From Amycolatopsis eburnea (lineage in GTDB: Bacteria; Actinomycetota; Actinomycetes; Mycobacteriales; Pseudonocardiaceae), in NCBI RefSeq assembly GCF_003937945.1, contig NZ_RSEC01000036.1:124001-188000 (forward strand): 64,000 bases of DNA, in the 5' to 3' direction. The notes under the pieces were generated by a model that searched no databases, was not told the DNA's origin, and was given only the letters and a program-made list of their open reading frames with translations. Shown piece after piece: positions 7,790-15,302 of the stretch (the first letter of the stretch is position 1; each line of letters begins with the position of its first letter). The position numbers were made by a program, and so were the translations under genes.

Positions 7790-8386
7790 ATGCCGAAGAT
7801 TCTCGGTGAGTCGCTCGAGGCCCACCGGCGCGAGGTGCGGACGCGGGTCTTCGACGTCCTGCGCGCGCAGCTCTACGAACGCGGCTTCGACGCGATCACG
7901 CTCGCCGGCGTCGCCTCGGCCGCCGGGGTGGGCCGGACAGCGCTGTACAACCACTTTCCCGACAAGGAAAGCCTGCTGGTCGCCTTCGTCGAGGACGAGG
8001 CCGCCCGGTACGTCACGCGGCTGACCGAAGCCGTCGAGGCCCAGGCCGATCCGGCCGACCAGCTGGCCACCTTCGTCCGCCTGCAGCTACGGGTGCTGGC
8101 GGAGTACCACATGCCGCCGGGCACGGCGCTCGCGTCGGCGCTGGCGCCGGCGGCGTACCGGCGGATCAGCGCGCACGCCGACCCGATCACCGACCGGCTG
8201 CGCGCGATCCTCGCCGGCGGCGTCGACCTGGGGCGCTGGCCCGCCGAGGACCCGGACGTGCTGATCCCGATGATCACCGCGGCACTGGGCAACCGGACCC
8301 TGGTCGACGGCCCGCCCGAGCAGCTCGAAGACGTCGTCGAAGCGGCGGTGCGGTTCGTGCTCCGGGCGGTCGGGGCGTCGATTTAG
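7790..8386 (+). CDS. TetR/AcrR-family transcriptional regulator
   Basis: 198 residues. The N-terminal helix-turn-helix lies at about residues 18-62 (ITLAGVASAAGVGRTALYNHFPDKESLL), the clearest TetR signature. The ligand-binding half is all-helical and unassigned. The next gene, 73 bp downstream on the same strand, is a heme oxygenase whose promoter carries a TetR-like inverted repeat, so this is the best candidate repressor of that gene. Its stop codon is part of an iron-box-like sequence. Confidence 0.9.
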   Translation: MPKILGESLEAHRREVRTRVFDVLRAQLYERGFDAITLAGVASAAGVGRTALYNHFPDKESLLVAFVEDEAARYVTRLTEAVEAQADPADQLATFVRLQLRVLAEYHMPPGTALASALAPAAYRRISAHADPITDRLRAILAGGVDLGRWPAEDPDVLIPMITAALGNRTLVDGPPEQLEDVVEAAVRFVLRAVGASI

Positions 8387-8398
8387 GGTAGCCTAAGC
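8383..8398 (+). promoter_or_regulatory. DtxR/IdeR-type iron box before heme oxygenase
   Basis: TTAGGGTAGCCTAAGC matches the core of the actinobacterial iron box (TTAGGTTAGSCTAACCTAA), about 13 of 19 positions by eye. It begins inside the TetR stop codon and ends about 60 bp before the heme oxygenase start. Iron-dependent repression of heme degradation for iron release is an established theme in Corynebacterium. Confidence 0.65.
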
Positions 8399-8420
8399 CG
8401 GAATTGTGGCCTACGATCTT

Positions 8421-8437
8421 TCTGACAGCGTGTCAGA
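8421..8437. promoter_or_regulatory. Inverted repeat TCTGACA-N3-TGTCAGA
   Basis: Two perfect 7-bp arms separated by GCG lie between the iron box and the ribosome site of the heme oxygenase gene. Size and symmetry fit a TetR-family operator. The upstream TetR is the obvious candidate. Confidence 0.55.
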
Positions 8438-8459
8438 TCGATCGCCGGGAGGCCTGCCC

Positions 8460-9122
8460 ATGTCGGTGACCACGGACGCCCGACCGTTCTCGGCGACGCT
8501 GCGCGCGTCGACGCTCGAGGTGCACGAGAAGGCCAACTACTCGACGTACATGCGCGCCCTGCTCGGCGGCGAGCTGTCGCAGGCGGGCTACACCCAGCTG
8601 GCGATCCAGTACTACTTCATCTACGGCGCCATCGAGGCGGCGAGCGACGCGATGGCGGGTCACCCGGTCGGGGGCGAATTCGTCTTCGACGAGCTCCGCC
8701 GGCTGCCCAACCTCGAGCGCGACCTGGCCCACCTGGTCGGTCCGGACTGGCGCACGACGATCGCGCCGCTCGCCTCGACGCAGGCGTACGTCGAGCGGGT
8801 GCGCGAAGCGTCCACGTGGGCCGGCGGGTACGTGGCCCACCACTACACGCGCTACCTCGGCGACATCGCGGGCGGCCAGGCCATCCGCCGGCTGCTGGAG
8901 CGCCAGTACGACGTGGCCGAGGCGGGCGCGCTCTTCTACCACTTCGACGAGATCGGCAGCGCCCCGCGGTTCCGCGACCAGTACCGCGCGAAGCTGGACA
9001 ACGCGCCGTGGGACGAGGCCGAACGCGCTCGCGTGATCGACGAGACGCTGGTCGCGTTCGAGTGCAACGTCGCGGTCTTCGACGAACTGGCCCGGCGGCT
9101 GGACGAGTACCGCGCCGCATGA
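8460..9122 (+). CDS. Biliverdin-producing heme oxygenase
   Basis: 220 residues. Heme oxygenases cleave heme to biliverdin, CO and ferrous iron in the cytosol. The proximal heme ligand is His22 in STLEVHEKANYS, and the distal helix is the glycine-rich RYLGDIAGGQAIRRL. Other family marks are YYFIYGAIE and the AHHYTRYLGD stretch. GGGAGG precedes the ATG by 7 nt. The iron box and inverted repeat upstream indicate joint control by iron and perhaps by the TetR encoded just before it. Superoxide dismutase follows, a sensible partner for an iron-releasing enzyme. Confidence 0.93.
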   Translation: MSVTTDARPFSATLRASTLEVHEKANYSTYMRALLGGELSQAGYTQLAIQYYFIYGAIEAASDAMAGHPVGGEFVFDELRRLPNLERDLAHLVGPDWRTTIAPLASTQAYVERVREASTWAGGYVAHHYTRYLGDIAGGQAIRRLLERQYDVAEAGALFYHFDEIGSAPRFRDQYRAKLDNAPWDEAERARVIDETLVAFECNVAVFDELARRLDEYRAA

Positions 9123-9315
9123 TCGTCCTCACAGCTCGTTGACCTCCAGTTAAGTCCAGGTAGCAGGCTCGGTTTCGGGTGGCGGACCCTCGGGTACGCC
9201 ACCTACGAGCCCGCCGTCCCACGCTGTGACGGCCACCCGCCCCCGCTCGCCGCGAAGGGTGGTGTGCTACTAGGTTCGGTACCGGAAACTTGTGTCGAAG
9301 ACAGAAGGAGGGCCA

Positions 9316-9939
9316 ATGGCCCGCTACGAGCTGCCCGATCTCGACTACGACTACGGCGCCCTCGCGCCGCACATCTCCGGCGAGATCAACGAGCTGCACC
9401 ACAGCAAGCACCACGCGACCTACGTCAAGGGCGCGAACGACACGCTCGACAAGCTCGAAGCCGCCCGCGAAGCGAACGACTTCGGCTCGATCGTCGGCCT
9501 GGAGACCACGCTGGCCTTCAACCTGGCCGGCCACGCCAACCACGTCGTGTGGTGGAAGATCCTGTCGCCGGAAGGCGGCGACAAGCCGACCGGCGAGCTG
9601 GCCGCGGCGATCGACGAGGCGTTCGGCTCCTTCGACAAGTTCAAGGCGCAGTTCACCGCCGTCTCGACCACGATCCAGGGCAACGGCTGGGGTGCGCTCT
9701 CCTGGGACCCGATCGGCAAGACGCTGATCACCCAGCAGCTGCGCGACCACCACAACAACCTGATCCTGCCGACCGTGCCGATCCTGCTGGTCGACGTCTG
9801 GGAGCACGCGTTCTACCTGGACTACAAGAACGTGAAGCCGGACTACGTCAAGGCGCTCTGGAACATCTTCAACTGGGCGGAGATCTCCAAGCGCTTCGAC
9901 AACGCCGTGGCCGGCGGCAACGGCCTGCTGCTCGGCTGA
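9316..9939 (+). CDS. sodA: Superoxide dismutase, Fe/Mn family
   Basis: 207 residues, the usual length. Metal ligands are recognisable: the first His in [13 protein letters not shown] (His28), a His in GHANHVVWW, and Asp and His in [22 protein letters not shown] is the family's central strand. No signal peptide, so it is cytosolic or leaderless-exported. The start is fixed by GAAGGAG just before ATG. The 193 bp upstream hold its own promoter, in which TTGACC near 9138 is the only -35-like hexamer I would name. Iron versus manganese preference cannot be judged safely by eye. Confidence 0.96.
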   Translation: MARYELPDLDYDYGALAPHISGEINELHHSKHHATYVKGANDTLDKLEAAREANDFGSIVGLETTLAFNLAGHANHVVWWKILSPEGGDKPTGELAAAIDEAFGSFDKFKAQFTAVSTTIQGNGWGALSWDPIGKTLITQQLRDHHNNLILPTVPILLVDVWEHAFYLDYKNVKPDYVKALWNIFNWAEISKRFDNAVAGGNGLLLG

Positions 9940-9953
9940 GCGCGTTCGCCGTC

Positions 9954-9988
9954 AACGGGGTCCTCCTTCGCGGGAGGGCCCCGTTTTT
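9954..9988 (+). terminator. Rho-independent terminator of sodA
   Basis: AACGGGGTCCTCC pairs with GGAGGGCCCCGTT (one T-G wobble) around a short TTCGC-type loop and runs into five T residues. It is 15 bp after the sodA stop and is the clearest classical terminator in the window. Confidence 0.85.
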
Positions 9989-10044
9989 CGTCGGGAGGTG
10001 AAATCGCTTGACCTCGAGTGCGGTCGAGGTGTTTGGCTGGACGC

Positions 10045-10854
10045 ATGGACGTCGACGCGTATCTGGACCGGCTGGGGGTGCGGCGCCCCGCCGCGGCCGA
10101 CCTCGCGACCCTGCGCCACCTGCAGGAGCGTCACCTGGCCGCGGTCCCGTTCGAAAACCTGAGCATCCACCTGGGCGAACCCGTCGAGCTGACCGAAGCG
10201 GCGTTGTTCGCGAAGATCGTGCACCGGCGGCGAGGCGGGTTCTGCTACGAGCTGAACGGGCTCTTCGCGGCCCTGCTGCGCGAGCTCGGCTACTCCGCGA
10301 CCCTGCACGCGGCGAAGGTCTTCCGCCCCGACGGCAGCCTCGGCCCGCCCCTGGACCACGCGGCGATCGTCGTCGACCTCGACGAGCCGTGGCTGGTCGA
10401 CGTCGGTTTCGGCCGCTTTTCCCGGCACCCGCTGCGCCTGTCCGGCGTGGACGCCCAGCTCGACCCGGACGGCGAGTTCCTGCTGCTGGACACCCCCGAT
10501 GGCGACGTCGACGTGCTGCTGGACGGCAAGCCGCAGTACCGGCTGGAGCGCCGTGCGCGTCCCCTGGCCGACTTCGTCCCGATGGCGTGGTGGCAGTCGA
10601 CGTCCCCGGAGTCGCACTTCACGCGCTCGCTGACCTGCTCGCGCCCGACGTCCCAGGGCCGCGTGACGCTGTCGGGCGACAAGCTGATCGAGACGGTCGA
10701 CGGCGTCCGGAACGAAGTCGTGCTGCCGACCGAAGCCGCGATCCGGACGGCCTACCGCGTCTACTTCGGCCTCCCGCTGACGCGCCTGCCGACCCCACCG
10801 GGTGGGAGTCCCTTGACGAGCGGGGCACTCAGCCCGAACACTGCCCTGACGTGA
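10045..10854 (+). CDS. nat: Arylamine N-acetyltransferase
   Basis: 269 residues. The catalytic triad is complete: Cys67 in RRGGFCYELNG, His105 in LDHAAIVVDL and Asp119 in LVDVGFGRF. The N-terminal helical bundle contains HLAAVPFENLSIHLG, also typical. NAT enzymes transfer acetyl or other acyl groups from CoA to arylamines, hydrazines or, in biosynthetic clusters, to amide-forming substrates. No cluster is visible here. The start at MDVDAYLDRLG fits family alignments better than in-frame upstream codons. Confidence 0.94.
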   Translation: MDVDAYLDRLGVRRPAAADLATLRHLQERHLAAVPFENLSIHLGEPVELTEAALFAKIVHRRRGGFCYELNGLFAALLRELGYSATLHAAKVFRPDGSLGPPLDHAAIVVDLDEPWLVDVGFGRFSRHPLRLSGVDAQLDPDGEFLLLDTPDGDVDVLLDGKPQYRLERRARPLADFVPMAWWQSTSPESHFTRSLTCSRPTSQGRVTLSGDKLIETVDGVRNEVVLPTEAAIRTAYRVYFGLPLTRLPTPPGGSPLTSGALSPNTALT

Positions 10855-10858
10855 ACGA

Positions 10859-10890
10859 AGCCCCGGCCTGGGGTTCCCAGTGCCGGGGCT
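10859..10890 (+). terminator. Terminator-like hairpin after nat
   Basis: AGCCCCGGC and GCCGGGGCT form a 9-bp stem with a 14-nt loop immediately after the nat stop. There is no T-run, as is common in high-GC actinobacteria. Confidence 0.65.
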
Positions 10891-10939
10891 CCGTCCGTTC
10901 CCGAACTGACTGCCGCTCCCACCACGAAGCGGACGTGTA

Positions 10940-10958
10940 TGAGGTTAGCCTAACCTCA
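10940..10958. promoter_or_regulatory. Near-consensus iron box (DtxR/IdeR type)
   Basis: TGAGGTTAGCCTAACCTCA is a perfect 19-bp palindrome around a central C and agrees with the iron-box consensus at about 16 of 19 positions. It lies 108 bp before the next plus-strand gene, a membrane-anchored protein of unknown function, and behind the nat terminator. Confidence 0.75.
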
Positions 10959-11066
10959 TCTCTCTGAGCAAGGGTCGCGCCAGGGAGACTCACATCTCAC
11001 TCGTTCGAGTGATACCGCCTGCGGAAACCCCCGGTTTTTGTCGGTGCGTGTCGCTACGGTCACAGC

Positions 11067-12104
11067 GTGAACACAAGGGGGATGTACCCACCGAGGAAAG
11101 ACCACACGGTCCTGATCGCGCTGTCGGTCTCGGCCGGGGTGATCGTGCTGTCCTTGCTGGCCTGGTTCTTGACCCGCGACTCGCCGGAGTCGCCCGCGAA
11201 ACCGTCGGAGCTGCCTTCGCAGTGGCCGTCACCCGGCGGCGAAGTGGTCCGGCAGGTGCCGATGCCGACCGGAGAGCTGGCCGTCGCCTTGCCGGGCCGC
11301 ACGAGCGGCCACGTGCTCTGCGGAGCGGTGCCGGAGCAGACGTGGGCGAGCGCGCTGGGCGGCCCGGTGCTGCGCGAAGTCGACAAGAACGGGCTGTGCC
11401 ACGTCGTCTCGGCAAACCTGGACGTCTCGGCCACGTTCTGGGCCGATCCGGTGCCGACGAAGGGTGTCGATCCCGAGGCCGTGACCGTCGCCGGCCGCCA
11501 GGGCGAGCTGACCCGGTTCGGACCGGAAGGTTTCGGCCGGATCCTCGCGGTCCGGCTGAGCGACTCGACCGAGAAGTGGGTGCGCCCCACGCTCCGGCTG
11601 AGCGTGCACCAAGTGCCGGGAGACCGGGCCGAGCACGACTACCGCGCCATCGCGCTGGCACTGGCCGGCCCGATGGTCGGCGCGATCACCACCCCGGGGC
11701 CATCGCTGCCGGCCGCGGACAAGCCCCGGGAGATGACCCCGATCCTCGGCACGGGGATCACCGACGCGCCCTACCCGCTGATCACCTGGCAACTGTGCAC
11801 CCAGCTGTCCCGCGCGTTGAAGGTCCCGCTCGACCAGCTGGAGCCCGGCCCCTTCGGGTCTTGCCGGCACGAGGAGGACCTCAAGTCGATCACGCTGACC
11901 TACCACCAGGACAGCACCGGCTCCTTCACCGATCGGGTCGCCGGCCGTCCCGCGCACGAGAAGACGCTGGGCACCAACATCGAGATCCAGCTCCTCGACG
12001 ATTCCCGGCAGACTCTCGAGATCAGCTGGATCGACGGCGCAAAGCCCGACGGCGAATTGCGCGCGTTCGCCGAGGAGGTGGTGCCGCCGCTCCTGGGTCG
12101 CTAG
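11067..12104 (+). CDS. Membrane-anchored secreted protein of unknown function
   Basis: 345 residues from a GTG (an ATG five codons later is equally possible). One N-terminal membrane segment (LIALSVSAGVIVLSLLAWFL, about residues 16-35) is followed by a Pro/Ser-rich linker and a roughly 290-residue extracytoplasmic region with about five cysteines. Two weakly similar halves can be suspected (each has a Cys in a 'LCG'/'LCT' context and an acidic C-terminal strand), like tandem DUF3558-type domains, but I cannot prove it. A near-consensus iron box stands upstream, so iron-regulated expression is possible. Confidence 0.75.
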   Translation: MNTRGMYPPRKDHTVLIALSVSAGVIVLSLLAWFLTRDSPESPAKPSELPSQWPSPGGEVVRQVPMPTGELAVALPGRTSGHVLCGAVPEQTWASALGGPVLREVDKNGLCHVVSANLDVSATFWADPVPTKGVDPEAVTVAGRQGELTRFGPEGFGRILAVRLSDSTEKWVRPTLRLSVHQVPGDRAEHDYRAIALALAGPMVGAITTPGPSLPAADKPREMTPILGTGITDAPYPLITWQLCTQLSRALKVPLDQLEPGPFGSCRHEEDLKSITLTYHQDSTGSFTDRVAGRPAHEKTLGTNIEIQLLDDSRQTLEISWIDGAKPDGELRAFAEEVVPPLLGR

Positions 12105-12222
12105 ACCTTCACCCGCTGCAGCCCCGCAGCCCCGCGGCCGGCGCCGAAACCGCCGAGCGTGTCGCAACTACGGAACGGGGTCCCTCGATTACGGGGCCGA
12201 TTCCGGCGGCACAATATCCGGG

Positions 12223-12744
12223 GTGACCGCTCATGTCTTCGTCGACGAAAGCAAGCGCGGCGGCTATCTCGTCACCGCCGCGGCGGTACTGCCCGGCGGC
12301 CTCAGCCTGGGCCGCCAGGTCATTCGCGGCTTGATACTCCCCGGGCAGCGGCGGTTGCACTTCACCCACGAGAGCGACAACCGACGCAAGCAGATCCTCG
12401 ACGCCATCGCGGAGTTGCATCCGGCGGTCACGATCTACGATGGCTCGGCGCACGAGCGCAGGCGACAGCGAGAGGCTTGTCTCGACGGCCTGATCGCCGA
12501 CCTCGCGGCCACCGACGCGCGATTGCTCGTCATCGAGACGGATGAATCCGTGCTTGAACTCGACCGCCGAATCCTTTACCGGTCGACCCGGCTGCACGGC
12601 TGTGAGGCACTGGAGTACCGCCACCACCGCGCCCACGAAGAGCCTTTGCTCGCGATCCCTGACGCGCTCGCCTGGTGCTGGCAAAGAGGAGGCTTTTGGA
12701 AGGCTCGAGCGAAAGAATTCGTCTCGGACGTCAGAGTCGTCTGA
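12223..12744 (+). CDS. Hypothetical protein resembling DUF3800
   Basis: 173 residues, GTG start preceded closely by a possible -10 (AATATC), so the message may be leaderless. It begins AHVFVDESKRGGYLVTAA, like DUF3800 proteins (RNase H-like fold with an early Asp-Glu pair), has a middle RRLHFTHESDNRRKQIL, and ends PDALAWCWQRGGFWKAR. DUF3800 members are often found near mobile or defence genes; here the neighbours are ordinary chromosomal genes. No catalytic activity is assigned. Confidence 0.7.
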   Translation: MTAHVFVDESKRGGYLVTAAAVLPGGLSLGRQVIRGLILPGQRRLHFTHESDNRRKQILDAIAELHPAVTIYDGSAHERRRQREACLDGLIADLAATDARLLVIETDESVLELDRRILYRSTRLHGCEALEYRHHRAHEEPLLAIPDALAWCWQRGGFWKARAKEFVSDVRVV

Positions 12745-12758
12745 TCCCGGAAACGCGA

Positions 12759-12795
12759 AACCCGGCCCGCCCACCGTCCGGAAGGCTGCCGGGTT
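12759..12795. terminator. Hairpin AACCCGGC / GCCGGGTT
   Basis: An 8-bp stem with a long loop lies shortly after the stop of the DUF3800-like gene and before the converging MFS gene. It probably ends transcription from the left. The stem lacks a T tract. Confidence 0.5.
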
Positions 12796-12865
12796 CACTT
12801 CGCCCGCCTAATGGCGGGAGCGACATCAGCATACAACCTCCCACCCCGACCAGCCAACGCAGCCG

Positions 12866-14230
12866 CTAGACCTTCGCCCGCTTGAGCACCCGCAGCCCGA
12901 ACCCCCGCTGCACCGGCCACGAAACGCCACCCCGCCGGATCAGCACCACCGCGCACACGACCGCGGCCAGCGCCGAAACCGCTCCGCCGATGTAGAAGGG
13001 AGATCGCCCGCCGAAGGCGTCCGCCATCCAGCCGACCATCGGTCCGCCTATGGGGTTGCCGCCGATCAGGACCAGCACGTACAGGCCCATCACGCGGCCC
13101 CGCATCTCCGGGCTGACCGACGTCTGCACCAGCGCGTTCGCCGTGTTGAGGAACGTCATCGTCGCGAAGCCGAGCGGGATCAGGCCGAGGCCGAACGTGA
13201 GGTACGTCGGCATGAACGCCGTGATCAGCTCGAACACGCCCAGGAAGAAGGCCGACACCAGCATCAGCCGCACCCGCGGCCGTCCCTTGGTGCCGCGGCG
13301 GGCGGACATCACCGCGCCGGTGAACGTGCCGACCGCGACCAAGGTGGAAAGGAGGCCGTAGCCGTCGGCGGCGGTGTGGAAGACGTTCGCCGCGACGATC
13401 GGCAGGGAGCTGAAGTAGGTGATGCCGAACGTGCTGACGAACAGCACCAGCACCATCACGGTCATCAGGTCGGAGCGCCGCCGGACGTACCGGAGGCCCT
13501 CGACCAGCTGTCCCTTCTCGCGCGGCACCGCCGCGACGCGGAACAGCTTGTCCGGGTTCATCATCAGCAGCCCGATGATCACCGCGACCGTGCTGAGGGC
13601 GTTCGCGATGAACAGCCAGCCGGTGCCGATCCAGGTGATCGCGAACCCGGCGATCGCCGGGCCGACGATGCGGGCCATGTTGAAGATCGACGAGTTCAGC
13701 GCGACCGCGTTGGCGATCTGGTCCCGGCCGACCATCTCGGCGACGAACGACTGCCGCGTCGGCACTTCGAGCGACGCGGTGATGCCGAGCGTGAAGCACA
13801 GGACGTAGACCTGCCACAGCGCGACGAGCCCGGTGATGTCGAGGACGCCGAGCACCACGGCCTGCGCGCACGCCGCGGCCTGGATCCAGGTCAGCAGGCG
13901 CCGCTTGTCGACGCGGTCGGCGAGGACGCCGGCCCAGAGGGAGAGGAAGAGCGTCGGCGCGAACTGCAGCGCGACCGCGATGCCGAGGGCGATCGGGTTG
14001 TTGCCGCTGAGGGTGAACACCAGCCAGTCCTGGGCGATGCGCTGCATCCAGGTGCCGATGTTCGAGATGACCTGGCCGGTGAAGAACAGCCGGTAGTTGC
14101 GGACCCGCAGCGACGCGAACATGCTGCCGCGCTTGGCCGGAGATGGTGGTGAAGCGGACGGCGGTGGCGCCGTGTCCCGGGTAGCAGTGGTCTCGATCGA
14201 ACGCTTCGTTTCGCTACCCGTGGCCGTCAC
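12866..14230 (-). CDS. MFS transporter (enterobactin exporter-like)
   Basis: 454 residues starting at GTG (VTATGSETKRS). After a 50-residue Pro/Ser-rich cytosolic leader comes the MFS body with about 12 membrane helices. Signatures include ASLRVRNYRLFFTGQVISNIGTWMQRIAQDWLV, LADRVDKRRLL (the loop 2-3 motif) and VSPEMRGRVMGLY. This is the MFS_3/EntS-like group of small-molecule exporters. It lies 5 bp downstream of a MarR gene in the same orientation, the common repressor-exporter pair, so export of the MarR ligand is likely. Confidence 0.9.
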   Translation of the reverse strand: MTATGSETKRSIETTATRDTAPPPSASPPSPAKRGSMFASLRVRNYRLFFTGQVISNIGTWMQRIAQDWLVFTLSGNNPIALGIAVALQFAPTLFLSLWAGVLADRVDKRRLLTWIQAAACAQAVVLGVLDITGLVALWQVYVLCFTLGITASLEVPTRQSFVAEMVGRDQIANAVALNSSIFNMARIVGPAIAGFAITWIGTGWLFIANALSTVAVIIGLLMMNPDKLFRVAAVPREKGQLVEGLRYVRRRSDLMTVMVLVLFVSTFGITYFSSLPIVAANVFHTAADGYGLLSTLVAVGTFTGAVMSARRGTKGRPRVRLMLVSAFFLGVFELITAFMPTYLTFGLGLIPLGFATMTFLNTANALVQTSVSPEMRGRVMGLYVLVLIGGNPIGGPMVGWMADAFGGRSPFYIGGAVSALAAVVCAVVLIRRGGVSWPVQRGFGLRVLKRAKV

Positions 14231-14235
14231 CGTGG

Positions 14236-14667
14236 TTAGTTCCCCGCCATCCTGTCGATGATTTCGGCGGCTTTGGAGAGCACTTCGCGCTCTTCGTCGC
14301 CGAGTTCCGCCAATTGCCGGTCCAGCCACGCCTCCCGCACGGAGATGGCCTTCCGAACGTAGGCCAGTCCGCTCTCGGACAACTCGACGATGGCTTGCCT
14401 GCCATCGGTCGGGTGCGGGCGCCGCTCGACGAACCGCATCTCTTCGAGCGCGGCGATCACCCTCGTCATCGAGGGCGGCTGGACGCCTTCCTTCGCGGCG
14501 AGCTGACCCGGGGTCAGCGCACCGCACTTGTGCAGGGTGGACAGCGCGGCGACCTGCGTGAGCGTGAGGTCGTCCCCGACGCGCTGTGCCCGCAGCCGGC
14601 GGTTGAGCCGGACCACCGCGAGACGCAACCGACTCGCCAAGGAGCGTTCGTGCGTGTCGCCGGACAT
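14236..14667 (-). CDS. MarR-family transcriptional regulator
   Basis: 143 residues, MSGDTHERSLASRLRLAV start. The winged helix includes LTLTQVAALSTLHKCGALTPGQ, then VQPPSMTRVIAALEEMRFVERR and the wing HPTDGRQAIVELSESG. It ends a few bases before the MFS start, so both share a transcript. M. tuberculosis Rv0880 is, as I recall, the syntenic MarR. The region before its ATG contains GTAAGGTATGCTAAC, an imperfect inverted repeat that could be its own operator and includes a TATGCT-like -10. Confidence 0.92.
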   Translation of the reverse strand: MSGDTHERSLASRLRLAVVRLNRRLRAQRVGDDLTLTQVAALSTLHKCGALTPGQLAAKEGVQPPSMTRVIAALEEMRFVERRPHPTDGRQAIVELSESGLAYVRKAISVREAWLDRQLAELGDEEREVLSKAAEIIDRMAGN

Positions 14668-14771
14668 ATAGTTAGCATACCTTACGAAACTTCGGCCGCA
14701 CGGGTGATCTCCGTCAAGCGGCAACCCGGAATACGCGCCGTGCGTCCTCACCGGGGAAACCTGGGGGTCGG

Positions 14772-15302
14772 ATGAACAAGAAGCTGGTGGGCTCGGCCGT
14801 GGCCGGCGCGGCGGTCCTGGCGATCGCGGCGGCGCTGTTCTGGCCCCGGGCGGACACCCCGGCGGCCGCACCGCCACCCTCACCCGCGCCGTCGACCGGC
14901 CAAGGCGCGCTGGAGGTCTACCGGCTCGCGGACGGTCCCGCGATCGAGATCCTGGTGCCGTCGGGCTGGGCGGTGAGCCGCGACAAGGAGCGCGCGAGCT
15001 ACCGCCGGGGTGACGTCCTGCTCGAGACCGACCGGGTGCCGATCACGCAGGAGGACGTGCTGAGCGGGCTCAAGGCGGTCGCCGGCCGGCAGGGCGGCAC
15101 GGTCGCCGAGCACGCCCCGATCGCCGACCTCGACGCCGCGGAGTGGGACTTCACCTACGACCGCGACGGCGTGCCGCGGCGGGTGACCGTGGTCGGCCTC
15201 GGCGCCGGCGACGCGCTGGTGACGGTCCGGTTCGACGCCCCGGCCGCCGAGTTCGAGCGCGACCGGGGCGTGCTCGACGAAGCCCTGAAGATCAGGAGCT
15301 GA
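14772..15302 (+). CDS. Secreted or membrane-anchored LpqN-like protein
   Basis: 176 residues. A hydrophobic N-terminus (KLVGSAVAGAAVLAIAAALFW) without a lipobox cysteine is followed by a Pro/Ala linker and a roughly 125-residue domain with IEILVPSGWAVSRDKE and a late strand VTVVGLGAGDALVTVRFDAP. This has the look of the LpqN/PsbP-type lipoprotein folds seen in actinobacteria. The match is by general pattern only. Its stop codon overlaps the converging purine permease by 11 bp. Confidence 0.75.
   Translation: MNKKLVGSAVAGAAVLAIAAALFWPRADTPAAAPPPSPAPSTGQGALEVYRLADGPAIEILVPSGWAVSRDKERASYRRGDVLLETDRVPITQEDVLSGLKAVAGRQGGTVAEHAPIADLDAAEWDFTYDRDGVPRRVTVVGLGAGDALVTVRFDAPAAEFERDRGVLDEALKIRS

Noticed and set aside
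13376..14152. Long plus-strand frames opposite the MFS and permease genes
   Set aside because: They are Asp/Arg/His-rich shadows of GC-biased coding sequence on the other strand, with no ribosome sites or motifs.
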